Assembly: GCF_000024885.1 (NCBI RefSeq)
Contig: NC_013512.1
Span: 2,170,001-2,234,000, forward strand
DNA from: Sulfurospirillum deleyianum DSM 6946
GTDB lineage: Bacteria > Campylobacterota > Campylobacteria > Campylobacterales > Sulfurospirillaceae
DNA: 64,000 nucleotides
Direction of reading: 5' to 3'
The notes beneath the pieces were generated by a model that saw nothing but the letters and a program-made list of their open reading frames with translations, was not told the DNA's origin and did not search any database. Shown one piece after another: positions 23,885 through 33,604 of the stretch; within the stretch, counting starts at the first letter, position 1; every line of letters starts with the position of its first letter. A program made the translations under genes and the position numbers.

Positions 23885-25240
23885 ATGGAAAATTTTATCG
23901 AAGATGCACTCAAAGCAACCAAACACAGCACCCCTGAACAAGATGAATTTTATCAAGCCGTCAAAGAGGTTCTAAGCTCTCTTGAACCGTTGCTCGTTTC
24001 GGATTCAAAGTACACAAAACACAACATTCTTGAACGACTCATTATCCCTGATCGTCAAATTATTTTTCGTGTTCCATGGATCGATGATGCGGGAAAAATT
24101 CGCACCAATATCGGCTACCGTGTCCAATTTAACAATGCCATAGGACCTTACAAAGGTGGGCTTCGCTTTCATCCTAGTGTAAATTTAAGCATTATCAAAT
24201 TCTTAGGATTTGAGCAGATTTTCAAAAATTCACTGACAGGACTTGCCATTGGTGGGGGAAAGGGAGGCAGTGACTTCGACCCTAAAGGAAAGAGCGAGGG
24301 TGAAATCATGCGCTTTTGTCAATCTTTTATGGTAGAACTCTCCAAACACATTGGCGAAACCATTGACGTTCCAGCAGGTGACATTGGCGTGGGAGGTCGA
24401 GAAATTGGCTATATGTTTGGTATGTATAAACGTCTTACTAACCGCTATGAAGGTATTTTAACCGGCAAAGGTATTAATTGGGGTGGTTCACTCGCACGCA
24501 CAGAAGCCACAGGATTTGGCTCGGTCTATTTTGCGGAGAACATCTTAAATAAACAAGGCGAAACCTTAAAAGGCAAAACATGCACAATTTCAGGTTCTGG
24601 GAACGTTGCCATTTATACCATTCAAAAACTCTATGAATTAGGTGCACTCCCTGTGACATGTAGTGATTCTAAAGGGATGATTTACGACAAAAATGGTATT
24701 CATTTAAACTCACTCAAAAGTATTAAAGAAGTTGCTAGAAACGATTTAAGAGAGTATCTCAAAGTTCATCCACATGCAACGTATATTCCACGAAGTGAGT
24801 ACAAAGAAGGTACCAATGCCGTTTGGAGTATCCCATGTTTTGCGGCGTTCCCAAGTGCCACGCAAAATGAGCTCAATCTTGAAGATATACAAATACTCCA
24901 CGCCAACGGATGCCATTTGGTCAATGAAGGTGCCAATATGCCAAGCACCCTAAATGCCATTGCTTATATGCAAAAAAATGGGATTTTATTTGGACCAGCC
25001 AAAGCGGCTAACGCAGGCGGAGTCGCCACCAGTCAACTCGAAATGAGCCAAAATGCGAGTATGCAAAAATGGAGTTTTGCTGAAGTAGACAACAAACTAC
25101 GCCATATCATGAAATCCATTTTTGAGCTCTCTTATGCCACTTCTAAAGAGTTCGGAGATGAAGGCAACCTGATGCTAGGAGCCAATATCGCAGGATTTCG
25201 AAAAGTCGCTGACGCGATGATTGACCAAGGGGCTGTGTAA
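23885..25240 (+). CDS. gdhA: Glutamate dehydrogenase, hexameric (NADP type)
   Basis: Interconverts glutamate and 2-oxoglutarate plus ammonium, mainly for ammonium assimilation. The 451-residue length is that of the bacterial hexameric family. The substrate site has GPYKGGLRFHPS (around 92), the catalytic region has DVPAGDIGVGGREIGYMFG (around 165), and the Rossmann segment is GSGNVAIYTI (around 238). It ends at a clear terminator. Confidence 0.96.
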   Translation: MENFIEDALKATKHSTPEQDEFYQAVKEVLSSLEPLLVSDSKYTKHNILERLIIPDRQIIFRVPWIDDAGKIRTNIGYRVQFNNAIGPYKGGLRFHPSVNLSIIKFLGFEQIFKNSLTGLAIGGGKGGSDFDPKGKSEGEIMRFCQSFMVELSKHIGETIDVPAGDIGVGGREIGYMFGMYKRLTNRYEGILTGKGINWGGSLARTEATGFGSVYFAENILNKQGETLKGKTCTISGSGNVAIYTIQKLYELGALPVTCSDSKGMIYDKNGIHLNSLKSIKEVARNDLREYLKVHPHATYIPRSEYKEGTNAVWSIPCFAAFPSATQNELNLEDIQILHANGCHLVNEGANMPSTLNAIAYMQKNGILFGPAKAANAGGVATSQLEMSQNASMQKWSFAEVDNKLRHIMKSIFELSYATSKEFGDEGNLMLGANIAGFRKVADAMIDQGAV

Positions 25241-25241
25241 T

Positions 25242-25263
25242 AAAACGGGCTTATGCCCGTTTT
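25242..25263 (+). terminator. Rho-independent terminator of gdhA
   Basis: AAAACGGGC-TTAT-GCCCGTTTT is a 9-bp perfect stem starting one base after the gdhA stop. The T-tract runs directly into a TTTACATGTAAA motif (25261-25272). The rest of 25264-25364 holds a second TTACATGTAA (25318) and no gene. Confidence 0.85.
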
Positions 25264-25364
25264 ACATGTAAAGGTAATTCTCTCATAACAAATCAATGTT
25301 CAGAGTTTACTTTTTCTTTACATGTAAAAGTTTTATTGCTCAAATTCGTTAAAGTAGCCTCGTA

Positions 25365-25907
25365 TCATTTCATCACTTTCTCAAATCTAAACATCTCGTC
25401 ATCCTCATCATCATCTTGAAAAGTAGTCGTATCCTGGTGTGGATCGGGGGTGAGCTTATTGTAAAACTCAACGATTCTGAAGCCGCATCTATTGACGTAA
25501 AAATGTATATTTCTTTTCTCAAAGTAGGGGGTAACTGTTTCCCAAATCTTCGTATTTGGATGCGCTTCTTCAATAGCTTTCCATGCAAGAAGCCCAACGC
25601 CACGACTCTGATTCTTTGTTGAGATAAAGAAAAAAGAGAGGGAGTTATGCTGTGTGGCTTCGTCGATTATAACAACTGCACCGCCGACAATTTCTTGATT
25701 TGCCTCTATCCAATAGACGATGGCACCCTGAGCAAGAATGGACTCTTCAATATCTTCATCAGAGGGAATCGGTTCATCAAGCGTATGACCAAACTCTTTT
25801 TCTGCGGATACGCTAAAAGCACTTTGCAAATCACCCTTAAATTTTTCAAATTCTGATGCGTGTACAATCCTAAGAGCAATATTTAATTCATTTTTATGAT
25901 GATTCAT
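25365..25907 (-). CDS. GNAT-family acetyltransferase
   Basis: A 180-residue protein of the GNAT fold, with the acetyl-CoA loop NQSRGVGLLAWKAIE (around 108) and a HFYVNRCGFRIVEFY segment (around 142) typical of motif B. The substrate is unknown. It is the last gene of a tetR-MATE-GNAT operon, overlapping MATE by 14 bases, so acetylation and export may handle the same toxic compound. The C-terminus is strongly acidic (DDDEDDE). Confidence 0.85.
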   Translation of the reverse strand: MNHHKNELNIALRIVHASEFEKFKGDLQSAFSVSAEKEFGHTLDEPIPSDEDIEESILAQGAIVYWIEANQEIVGGAVVIIDEATQHNSLSFFFISTKNQSRGVGLLAWKAIEEAHPNTKIWETVTPYFEKRNIHFYVNRCGFRIVEFYNKLTPDPHQDTTTFQDDDEDDEMFRFEKVMK

Positions 25908-27234
25908 TGAGTTCTCCTAAATTTTGAGGGCTAAATTTTCTAAATAAACTCATTGCGATTATAAAACTAACCGCTTCAGCCATCGGTATTGCCATAAATA
26001 TTCCGTTTTTATCAAATACAAAAGGTAACATCACTATAAAAAATACAGGAAAAATCAAACTTCTTGATAGCGCAATTACCATAGAAGCCAAGGGTTTATG
26101 AATCGCTGTTAAATAAGCAGAAATCACCAAATTAATACCATCAAAAAGAAAAATTATCCATAAGTATGTAGCAAAACTAAGAACAATTTGTTTTGTTGTA
26201 TCATTGCTCTCTTCTAAAAAAATATCTGCTAAGGTATCTGGCACAAAAAGGAGTAAGAGTATCATAACGACACCAACCAAACTAGTAGCGATAAAAGCTA
26301 ATTTTAAAAATGCTCCTATTCTTTTGTGCTCTTTGGCTCCAAAATTTTTACTAATGATGGGTTGCAAGGAGTCGCTGATACCAAAACTTATCATCACGCC
26401 AATGAATAATAGATAATTGATAACCGTAAATGCGGCAATCCCTTCCATACCGAAATTTTTTATCATCACGTAGTTAAAAACTAACGTCATGATGCCTATT
26501 GAAATTTCATTAACAAACTCTGAAGCCCCATTGTAAAAAGCTTTAAGAATGTGTGCGTAACTTCCTATTGGTTTTACAAATTGAAGTGTTGCTTTTTTTG
26601 AGAAAAAATGAGGCAATAAAATAAACAACAAAATAAGTTGCGAAATACCCGTTGCTAAGGCTGCTCCAAAAATACCTTTTTGTAGATAAACAATCATAAA
26701 CCAATCCAACAGCACATTGATAAGAGCACTGAAAAGTAAAGCTATAAAAGCAAGATTTGGTCGATTATCAACCCTTACAAAATAATCTAAAACAACCCCA
26801 ATCATCAAAAAAGGAATAAAAAGCAACATAATAGACAAATACTCGATTGCAATTTTTGCCAAGTTTTCATCTGCACCAAAAAAATGTAAAAGTGTCTTAA
26901 TATTTAAAAATAAAACACTCGAAGTTAAAAAGCTAAAAAGCGTGATAGTAACAATCGTTTTGCTAAAAATAAGAGAAGCGTTTTTAACGTTTTCTTCACC
27001 TATGAATTTGCCTGCGAGGACACTGCTCCCAATTGCCAACATCAAAGCAAACCCAAACAAAAACGAGAAAATAGGTAAACTGATGTTAATTGCCGCAAGC
27101 CCAAAGTCGCCTACATAATTACCTATAAAAAATCCATCAACAATGTTTGCGGATGAAATAGCCAACATTCCCATTACTGAGGGGATGGAGTATTGGAAAA
27201 AGATGGATGCTATATTGTCTTTGGTGACATTCAT
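25894..27234 (-). CDS. MATE-family efflux transporter
   Basis: A 446-residue, 12-TM multidrug and toxin extruder. N-terminal features FFQYSIPSVMGMLAISS and NIVDGFFIGNYVG are typical of the DinF/NorM-like bacterial clade (MATE efflux). It uses a Na+ or H+ gradient to expel cationic drugs. It lies between a TetR regulator (10 bases upstream) and a GNAT gene, an arrangement that suggests local induction by substrate. Confidence 0.93.
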   Translation of the reverse strand: MNVTKDNIASIFFQYSIPSVMGMLAISSANIVDGFFIGNYVGDFGLAAINISLPIFSFLFGFALMLAIGSSVLAGKFIGEENVKNASLIFSKTIVTITLFSFLTSSVLFLNIKTLLHFFGADENLAKIAIEYLSIMLLFIPFLMIGVVLDYFVRVDNRPNLAFIALLFSALINVLLDWFMIVYLQKGIFGAALATGISQLILLFILLPHFFSKKATLQFVKPIGSYAHILKAFYNGASEFVNEISIGIMTLVFNYVMIKNFGMEGIAAFTVINYLLFIGVMISFGISDSLQPIISKNFGAKEHKRIGAFLKLAFIATSLVGVVMILLLLFVPDTLADIFLEESNDTTKQIVLSFATYLWIIFLFDGINLVISAYLTAIHKPLASMVIALSRSLIFPVFFIVMLPFVFDKNGIFMAIPMAEAVSFIIAMSLFRKFSPQNLGELNESS

Positions 27235-27244
27235 ACGGTTATGC

Positions 27245-27841
27245 CTACTTTTTTTTCAATAATTTTTCAATTTCTAAAAAGTAGTTTGATAACTCTACTT
27301 TCAAATCATAGTTATCAACCATTAACGATTGTAAAAACATCCCATCTGCGGTTGCGCAAATGGATTTAGCAATAGATTTTGCGTCTTTATGAAAATTGTC
27401 TTTTTGTATCTCTTCATCAAAAATCTCGTCTAAAATGGCAAAAACTGTTTGGTACATCGTAGTGTTAAATTCTCGTATCGTGCTATCATGAGAGTTGATA
27501 TACAAATGCATCGTATCTACCATCAGTTTCCTAAAATCTGTATAATACGCTTCCTCACTCATATAGATGGCAAACAAAAGATTTAATTTTTCCATAAAAC
27601 TCTTTTTATGCTTACACACTTCGATAATATGCGCATTTAATTCAAACACTTTTTTGGACATCACTTGGTATATCAACTGCTCTTTTGTAGAAAAATAGTG
27701 ATAAAACTGCCCTTTTGACATGTTGATACTTACAATAAATTGATTTAAAGAAAAAGCTTCAATTCCAATGTCTGCAAACATTTTATACGCTTCATCACAA
27801 ATAAAATCTATTTTTTCCTCTTTATTGACCATTTTTGGCAT
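27245..27841 (-). CDS. TetR-family regulator
   Basis: A 198-residue repressor with an N-terminal helix-turn-helix (AYKMFADIGIEAFSLNQFIVSINMSKGQFYHYF region, about 18-50; the recognition helix ends GQFYHYFSTKEQ) and a variable ligand domain. The frame extends to 27928, but ATG 27841 has AAAGGA 6 bases upstream and avoids reading through the operator, so it is chosen. It heads the MATE-GNAT operon and probably represses itself through the palindrome at 27877-27904. Confidence 0.9.
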   Translation of the reverse strand: MPKMVNKEEKIDFICDEAYKMFADIGIEAFSLNQFIVSINMSKGQFYHYFSTKEQLIYQVMSKKVFELNAHIIEVCKHKKSFMEKLNLLFAIYMSEEAYYTDFRKLMVDTMHLYINSHDSTIREFNTTMYQTVFAILDEIFDEEIQKDNFHKDAKSIAKSICATADGMFLQSLMVDNYDLKVELSNYFLEIEKLLKKK

Positions 27842-27876
27842 CTGTATCCTTTTATAAACTATCGGTCTATTATATA

Positions 27877-27904
27877 CTTTTGAACTTAAGCTTAAGTTCA
27901 AAAG
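27877..27904 (-). promoter_or_regulatory. 28-bp perfect palindrome, likely TetR operator
   Basis: A 14-bp perfect inverted repeat with no spacer (half-site core GAACTTAAG). It lies 35-62 bases upstream of the tetR start and directly next to a TATAAT-type -10 (complement of 27868-27875). This is the usual layout for TetR autorepression. Confidence 0.65.
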
Positions 27905-27952
27905 ATTTGATGGCAAAAGTGACACCACTACCCCTGTATATCAAATCTTTTG
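27899..27952. repeat. 13-bp inverted repeat between tetR and sensor gene
   Basis: CAAAAGATTTGAT (27899-27911) and its complement ATCAAATCTTTTG (27940-27952) flank 28 bases. The left arm overlaps the right end of the TetR palindrome. It could be a second operator, a looped site or a hairpin in the leader of the divergent gene. Confidence 0.5.
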
Positions 27953-28057
27953 GCGGTAGCCTCTGTTTATTTTTTTCTCTTCTTTCATACAACGCCAAAC
28001 TAACACAACTATGAGTATAATGAGGAAAAAGAAATTCTTTGACGATTAAAGTGGGCT

Positions 28058-31000
28058 ATGATGAAAGCATTTAAAGACCTCAACATTAAAACTAAACTTA
28101 TTATTATCTTCGTTTTTATTAAGGTGATTCCTGTCATTCTTATCTCTATGATAGCGCTTTTTGGCATTAATGAACTCTACACTTTTTTGAACACAAATAC
28201 CCTTGCCATTAAAAAGACCGCACAAGAAGTTGTCACGTCTACGGCTACCATTGCCGTCGAAGATAGTATCTTAGCTCTGGATAAAAAATCGCAAAATTCA
28301 CTCGAAATTCTCTCCACTCAAATCGCACAAGCAGTCGCTAATTTCCTCTATGAGCGAGATCATGACCTGCTTTTTTTATCCCAATCAAAACCCAATCCTG
28401 AAATGTATCAAACGTTTTTAGAGACAAAAAAACGCTATATTATGGATGTGGATACCCAAAAATATGTTTATGATGAGCATGAAAAAAAATGGGTCTACCA
28501 AACACAAAATGAGCTCGAAACATATTTTAATGAAGCAAAACTTCCCGATAACAAACGAGAGTTTCAACGTATTGACCCTAAACCGTTTCAATCCAAAGCC
28601 ATTCCTCTTTATAAAGAGATTACTTTTTTAGATTTAAAAGGCAATGAGCAAATCAAAATCTCCTCCCTAAGCCCCAATAAAGTCAATGTTGCCCAAAAAT
28701 CAAACACCTACTTAAAAGCAGAAAACTACTTTAAACATCTCTCCTCTTTGAAAAAAAATGAGATTTATGTCTCTGAAGTCATTGGAAAATACATTCCTAG
28801 CCGTATTATTGGCACTTTTTCCCCAGAAACTGCCCAAAAAGCAGGGATTGCATTTGAGCCAGAAAATCATGCCTATGCAGGTAAAGAGAATCCTAAAGGT
28901 AAACGCTTTGAGGGCATTATTCGTTTTGTCACACCTGTGTATGAAGGTGATAAAAAGATAGGCTATCTCTCTTTAGCACTCGATCATCGACACATCATGG
29001 AATTTACCGATACTGTTGATCCCCTTGCATACTCAAAAACAGATATTCCTGATGCAGGTGAGGGAAATTATGCTTTTATGTGGGATTATAAAGGACGAAA
29101 TATCTCCCATGCGAGGGATTATTTTATTGTAGGCTTTGATGAAAAAAGTGGCGAATATGCCACTCCATGGCTCAGTCAAGACCTCACAAACGCTTTTAAC
29201 GAATCCAATGTCTCCAATATTCACACCTTCCTAAAAAGTTATCCACTCTTTCATGAGCAAAGTTTAGAGAAAAAACCCAACCTTGAGCAGATTAAAAAAG
29301 GAGAATTAGGGCTTGATTGTCGCTATCTCAACTTTGCCCCGCAATGTCAAGGCTGGATGCAACTCACGGAGAACAGTGATCTTGGCTCGTTTATTATCTT
29401 TTGGAGCAATGTTTGGAAACTTACCACCGCAGCCACCATCCCCTACTACACAGGGCAATACGGCTCAACGCCTCGAGGATTTGGGTTTGTGACCATAGGT
29501 GCTAATGTCGATGAATTTCACAAAGCTGCCAATGCAACCAAAGAGAACTTAGAAGGCATTGTTCAAAACAAATTAGGCGAAATTGACACGATGATGACCC
29601 AAGCAGAAGAGGAAACCAGCAAACATGTCAAAAGCGTTATGGATGAGCTAACTTACTCAACCCTCTTGCTCATCTTTTTCATGATTTTAATTGCTATGTG
29701 GCTCTCAAACCACTTACGAAAACGTCTTGACGCCCTCTTAAAAGGCTCCAACGAATTCGCCAAAAACAACTTAACGTATCACATCAATGTCGAATCCAAT
29801 GATGAAATTGGCATCCTCGCAAACGCATTTAACCAGATGGCTCACTCTCTTAAAGGGTATATGGATACGGTGATGACCCTCAATGCTTCTTTAGAAAAAA
29901 AGGTACAAGAGCGCACCTCAGAGCTTCTTTTACTCAATCAAACCATTCAAGAACAACTTGACATTAAAAAAGAGCAAGAGGAAAAACTCGAAATCTTTGC
30001 CAAAATTTTCTCCAATACCATTGAAGGAATCGCTATTACCAATTTAGAGGGCATTGTGCTTCAAATAAACGATGCCTTTAGTGCTATGACACACTATGCA
30101 CCTCATGAAGTTCTCGGTCAAGATATCCGCCTTTTACGCTCTTACAAACACCCAGACTCACTCTACAAAGAGATATGGGATACCGTATTTTCCAATACAG
30201 CATGGCAGGGTGAACTTTGGAATAAACGTAAAGATGGTACGCTCTATCCAGCTTTACTGATTATTCATCCTATTTTAAATCGTGAAGGGCACATCTCTTA
30301 CATCGTTTTTATTCAACATGATATTTCTGTTCTCAAACACAATGAGGAAAAGTTACATCAACAAGCGTATTACGATCCTCTCACAAAACTTGCCAACAGA
30401 ACATTAGCTTATGACAGGCTCCAACATGCCATTACCAATGCCAAATCACGTCGACGTTTGGTGAGTGTTCTCTTTTTAGATCTCGATAAATTTAAAAATA
30501 TTAATGATACCCTAGGACACGATATTGGAGATTTGTTGCTGATTGAAGTCGCAAAAAGAATTCAAGCACTCTGCTCCCAAAGCGATACGGTCTGCCGTTT
30601 GGGCGGTGATGAATTTTTGGTAATTTTAGAAGATATAACGCATTACGAAACAGCCATCAGTGTTGCAAAAGGCATCATTGCCGCTTTATCTCAACCCTTT
30701 TATCTTGAGGGCAGAACCATCTCAACCTCAACAAGCATCGGTATTACGTACTACCCCAACGATGGCGATACAATGAAAACCCTGCTCAAAAACGCAGATA
30801 TCGCCATGTATCGCTCTAAAACAAATGGGAGAGGTTCATACGAAATTTTTACCACCGCACTCAGTGATTTTATTAAGGAGAGTGTTAAGCTCGAAGAACG
30901 CCTTAAAAAAGCCGTCGAAAAGCATGAATTTTTCATGCACTACCAACCCATTTATGACCTCCAAAAAAAGGAAATCATTGGACTTGAAGCCTTGATGCGC

Positions 31001-31648
31001 TGGAATTATAAAGGAGTTACCTACTTCCCTGACACCTTTTTATCTGTTATGGAAGAGACAAAAATGATTGCAGAAGCAAGTAGTAACCTCTTTATTTCTG
31101 TCTTTCATTTTATAAAAAAACTCAATGAAGCCCTAGGAAGAGAGCTGTTCGTCTCTATCAATATTTCTCCTGTGCAATTTAGTGTTGCTCCCTTTCAAGA
31201 GAGTTTAATTCACGCCTTAGAAGCTTCTACCCTTCGAGCGCAACTGGTCTGTTTAGAAGTCACGGAGAGTCTCTTTTTAGAAAATATCGAAGAAGTTTCG
31301 CAAAAACTAGCAGCACTTAAAACATACGGTTTTTGCATTGCATTGGATGATTTTGGAAGTGGCTACTCCTCGCTTCAATACCTCAAAGTCTTACCTTTGA
31401 ATAAATTAAAACTAGACCGTATTTTTGTTCAAGACCTTCCAGACTCACAAAGCGATATCGCCATTACCCAATCGGTTTTAGCCTTAGGCAAAAATTTTAA
31501 TGTCAATGTCATTGTTGAAGGAGTCGAAACAGAAGAGCAATGCAAATTTTTAGAGCAGATTGGATGTCGCTACATTCAGGGGTATTTGATTTCTAAACCT
31601 ATGCCAGAAGAAAATGTACTGGAATTTTTAAGAGAAAAAGAGCATTAA
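28058..31648 (+). CDS. Cache-HAMP-PAS-GGDEF-EAL c-di-GMP protein
   Basis: A 1196-residue membrane protein. TM1 is at about 15-37, followed by a large periplasmic Cache-like sensor (to about 525), TM2 (about 535-555), HAMP, a short coiled coil, PAS (about 645-765), GGDEF and EAL. The cyclase site GGDEF (849-853) is intact but the I-site Arg is replaced (SQSD). The EAL (977-979), NISPVQF, EVTES, DDFGSGYSS, KLDR and VEGVETEEQ motifs are all intact, so phosphodiesterase activity is expected too. Net activity cannot be told from sequence. It is monocistronic, with a hairpin after the stop. Confidence 0.93.
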   Translation: MMKAFKDLNIKTKLIIIFVFIKVIPVILISMIALFGINELYTFLNTNTLAIKKTAQEVVTSTATIAVEDSILALDKKSQNSLEILSTQIAQAVANFLYERDHDLLFLSQSKPNPEMYQTFLETKKRYIMDVDTQKYVYDEHEKKWVYQTQNELETYFNEAKLPDNKREFQRIDPKPFQSKAIPLYKEITFLDLKGNEQIKISSLSPNKVNVAQKSNTYLKAENYFKHLSSLKKNEIYVSEVIGKYIPSRIIGTFSPETAQKAGIAFEPENHAYAGKENPKGKRFEGIIRFVTPVYEGDKKIGYLSLALDHRHIMEFTDTVDPLAYSKTDIPDAGEGNYAFMWDYKGRNISHARDYFIVGFDEKSGEYATPWLSQDLTNAFNESNVSNIHTFLKSYPLFHEQSLEKKPNLEQIKKGELGLDCRYLNFAPQCQGWMQLTENSDLGSFIIFWSNVWKLTTAATIPYYTGQYGSTPRGFGFVTIGANVDEFHKAANATKENLEGIVQNKLGEIDTMMTQAEEETSKHVKSVMDELTYSTLLLIFFMILIAMWLSNHLRKRLDALLKGSNEFAKNNLTYHINVESNDEIGILANAFNQMAHSLKGYMDTVMTLNASLEKKVQERTSELLLLNQTIQEQLDIKKEQEEKLEIFAKIFSNTIEGIAITNLEGIVLQINDAFSAMTHYAPHEVLGQDIRLLRSYKHPDSLYKEIWDTVFSNTAWQGELWNKRKDGTLYPALLIIHPILNREGHISYIVFIQHDISVLKHNEEKLHQQAYYDPLTKLANRTLAYDRLQHAITNAKSRRRLVSVLFLDLDKFKNINDTLGHDIGDLLLIEVAKRIQALCSQSDTVCRLGGDEFLVILEDITHYETAISVAKGIIAALSQPFYLEGRTISTSTSIGITYYPNDGDTMKTLLKNADIAMYRSKTNGRGSYEIFTTALSDFIKESVKLEERLKKAVEKHEFFMHYQPIYDLQKKEIIGLEALMRWNYKGVTYFPDTFLSVMEETKMIAEASSNLFISVFHFIKKLNEALGRELFVSINISPVQFSVAPFQESLIHALEASTLRAQLVCLEVTESLFLENIEEVSQKLAALKTYGFCIALDDFGSGYSSLQYLKVLPLNKLKLDRIFVQDLPDSQSDIAITQSVLALGKNFNVNVIVEGVETEEQCKFLEQIGCRYIQGYLISKPMPEENVLEFLREKEH

Positions 31649-31654
31649 AAAAGA

Positions 31655-31680
31655 TGTAAAGCAGGAAATCCTGCTTTACA
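31655..31680. terminator. Bidirectional hairpin between sensor gene and upp
   Basis: A 12-bp perfect stem (TGTAAAGCAGGA with TCCTGCTTTACA) between convergent stops. Its right end overlaps a TTACATGTAA (31676-31685). An A-rich lead gives a U-run for upp on the minus strand. Confidence 0.7.
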
Positions 31681-31688
31681 TGTAACAA

Positions 31689-32327
31689 TTACGATGAAGC
31701 GCCTTCTGTATTAAACACTCTATCTCCCGCATCGCCAAGACCGGGGACAATATAGCCATTTTCATTCAAACCATCATCAATACACGCTGTATACACAGGT
31801 ACGTCTGGATGAACCTCAGCAAAGCGTTTTAAACCTTCAGGAGCAGAGACAAGCGCTAAAAAGCGAATATCTTGAATTCCTTTTTGTTTCAAAAAATTCA
31901 CCGCATCAATGGCCGTACCGCCTGTAGCAAACATCGGATCAATAATAATCGCTGTACGCTCTTTGTGATCGGCTGGAAGTTTCGCATAATAAAACTCTGG
32001 CTCAAGCGTTTTTTCATTGCGCTGAAAACCCAAAAATCCAACACTGGCATCAGGAATCAACTTAAAAACGCTATCAAGCATACCAAGCGCTGCTCGTAAA
32101 ATGGGGCAAATCATAATCTTTGCATCCAATTTTTGAGCATTCGCAACCGCCACAGGTGTTTGCACACGCACAAAGCGCAAAGGCAAATCACGTGTCGCCT
32201 CAAACAACATTAAGTATGAGATTTCATCTACCAAAAGTCTAAATTGAAAGGGTTCTGTTTTCTCATCTCTTAAAATCGAGAGTTTATGCTCAATCAAAGG
32301 GTGTTTGATGACGTGGACGTTTTTCAT
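31689..32327 (-). CDS. upp: Uracil phosphoribosyltransferase
   Basis: Salvages uracil to UMP with PRPP. The 212-residue protein has the PRPP loop IIDPMFATGGTAIDAV (around 132) and the C-terminal uracil-binding NENGYIVPGLGDAGDR segment, both diagnostic. Its ATG abuts the stop of the malic enzyme gene, as in the corresponding C. jejuni block, so they form one operon. Confidence 0.96.
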   Translation of the reverse strand: MKNVHVIKHPLIEHKLSILRDEKTEPFQFRLLVDEISYLMLFEATRDLPLRFVRVQTPVAVANAQKLDAKIMICPILRAALGMLDSVFKLIPDASVGFLGFQRNEKTLEPEFYYAKLPADHKERTAIIIDPMFATGGTAIDAVNFLKQKGIQDIRFLALVSAPEGLKRFAEVHPDVPVYTACIDDGLNENGYIVPGLGDAGDRVFNTEGASS

Positions 32328-33602
32328 CTATTTTTGCTCTGCATCAATAATTTCTTGAAGGTCTCTTTTGTAAAGACCAATATCAAAATCTGCTACACGT
32401 GCAACACCATCGTTAATCGCCGCTTCCGCAACCGCTGCACTAACCCATACCAACACACGTCTATCAAATGGTTTTGGAATAATGTAGTTGTAACCAAACT
32501 TCAAATCCTCACCATTGTACGCTGCTTTAACATACTCAGGTACTTCTTCTTTAGCCAGTTTTGCCAACGCAACCGCAGCTGCCATTTTCATACCTTCAGT
32601 AACTTTAGTGGCTTTAACGTCTAGGGCACCTCTAAAGATAAAAGGGAAACCTAAAACGTTATTGACCTGATTTGGATAGTCACTTCGACCTGTTCCCATC
32701 ATGACATCATCTCTTACCGCATAGACTTCTTCTGGTAAAATTTCTGGTGTTGGGTTTGCTAGAGCAAAAATGATGGGGTAAGGATTCATAGACTTAACCA
32801 TATCCTGAGTCACAACACCAGGAGCGGAGAGACCTAAGAACATATCTGCGCCTTTCATTGCATCTTCTAACGTTCTATCACTGGTTTCAAGTGCAAATTC
32901 TGCTTTGTATTTGTTCAAGTCTGTTCTACCTGAATGAATCACACCTTTAGTGTCAATCATCACAATGTTTTTAGCACCTAAGAGTTTATACATTTTTGCA
33001 CATGCAATACCAGCCGCACCCGCACCAGAGACAACAATCTTCATCTCTTCGATTTTTTTACCACTGATTTCAAGCGCATTAATTAAACCCGCACTCGTAA
33101 TCATCGCTGTTCCATGTTGGTCATCGTGCATAACAGGAATATTCACACATGCTTGAAGTTTTTGCTCAATATCAAAACATTTAGGCGCTTTAATATCTTC
33201 AAGGTTAATACCACCAAACGTTGGAGAAAGTGCTTTACAAATCTCGACGATTTTATCAGCATCATGTTCGTCTAATTCAATATCAAAGGCATCAACGTTG
33301 GCAAATTTTTTGAAAAGAACAGATTTTCCTTCCATAACAGGCTTACCCGCAATCGCACCGATATCGCCTAAGCCTAAAACCGCTGTACCATCAGAAATAA
33401 CCGCAACGAGATTTCCCTTATTGGTATATTGGTACGCCAATTCATTATCTTTTTCAATCTCTAAACACGGATGCGCAACACCTGGGGTGTATGCCATAGA
33501 CAAATCTCTCGCTGTATCACAACGTGATTTCACATTAATCTCGATTTTTCCACCTATGTGGTACGCTAACGATTCCTCTTTGGTTACTTTTCCTTTACTC
33601 AC
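32328..33602 (-). CDS. Malic enzyme (malate dehydrogenase, decarboxylating)
   Basis: Converts malate to pyruvate, CO2 and NAD(P)H. The 424-residue protein has the catalytic Tyr/Lys region [15 protein letters not shown] (around 36), the divalent metal site MHDDQHGTA (around 158), and the Rossmann loop [11 protein letters not shown] (around 192). It lacks the phosphotransacetylase tail of long MaeB enzymes. It starts at GTG 33602 with AAAGGAG about 7 bases upstream. It lies between gltX and upp in a conserved Campylobacterota order. Confidence 0.94.
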   Translation of the reverse strand: MSKGKVTKEESLAYHIGGKIEINVKSRCDTARDLSMAYTPGVAHPCLEIEKDNELAYQYTNKGNLVAVISDGTAVLGLGDIGAIAGKPVMEGKSVLFKKFANVDAFDIELDEHDADKIVEICKALSPTFGGINLEDIKAPKCFDIEQKLQACVNIPVMHDDQHGTAMITSAGLINALEISGKKIEEMKIVVSGAGAAGIACAKMYKLLGAKNIVMIDTKGVIHSGRTDLNKYKAEFALETSDRTLEDAMKGADMFLGLSAPGVVTQDMVKSMNPYPIIFALANPTPEILPEEVYAVRDDVMMGTGRSDYPNQVNNVLGFPFIFRGALDVKATKVTEGMKMAAAVALAKLAKEEVPEYVKAAYNGEDLKFGYNYIIPKPFDRRVLVWVSAAVAEAAINDGVARVADFDIGLYKRDLQEIIDAEQK

Positions 33603-33604
33603 AC

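Noticed and set aside
25373-25603. 76-codon minus-strand ORF inside the GNAT gene
   Set aside because: A frame shadow of the acetyltransferase, which has clear GNAT motifs in the other frame.
27842-27928. Extended tetR frame
   Set aside because: It reads through the palindromic operator and -10.
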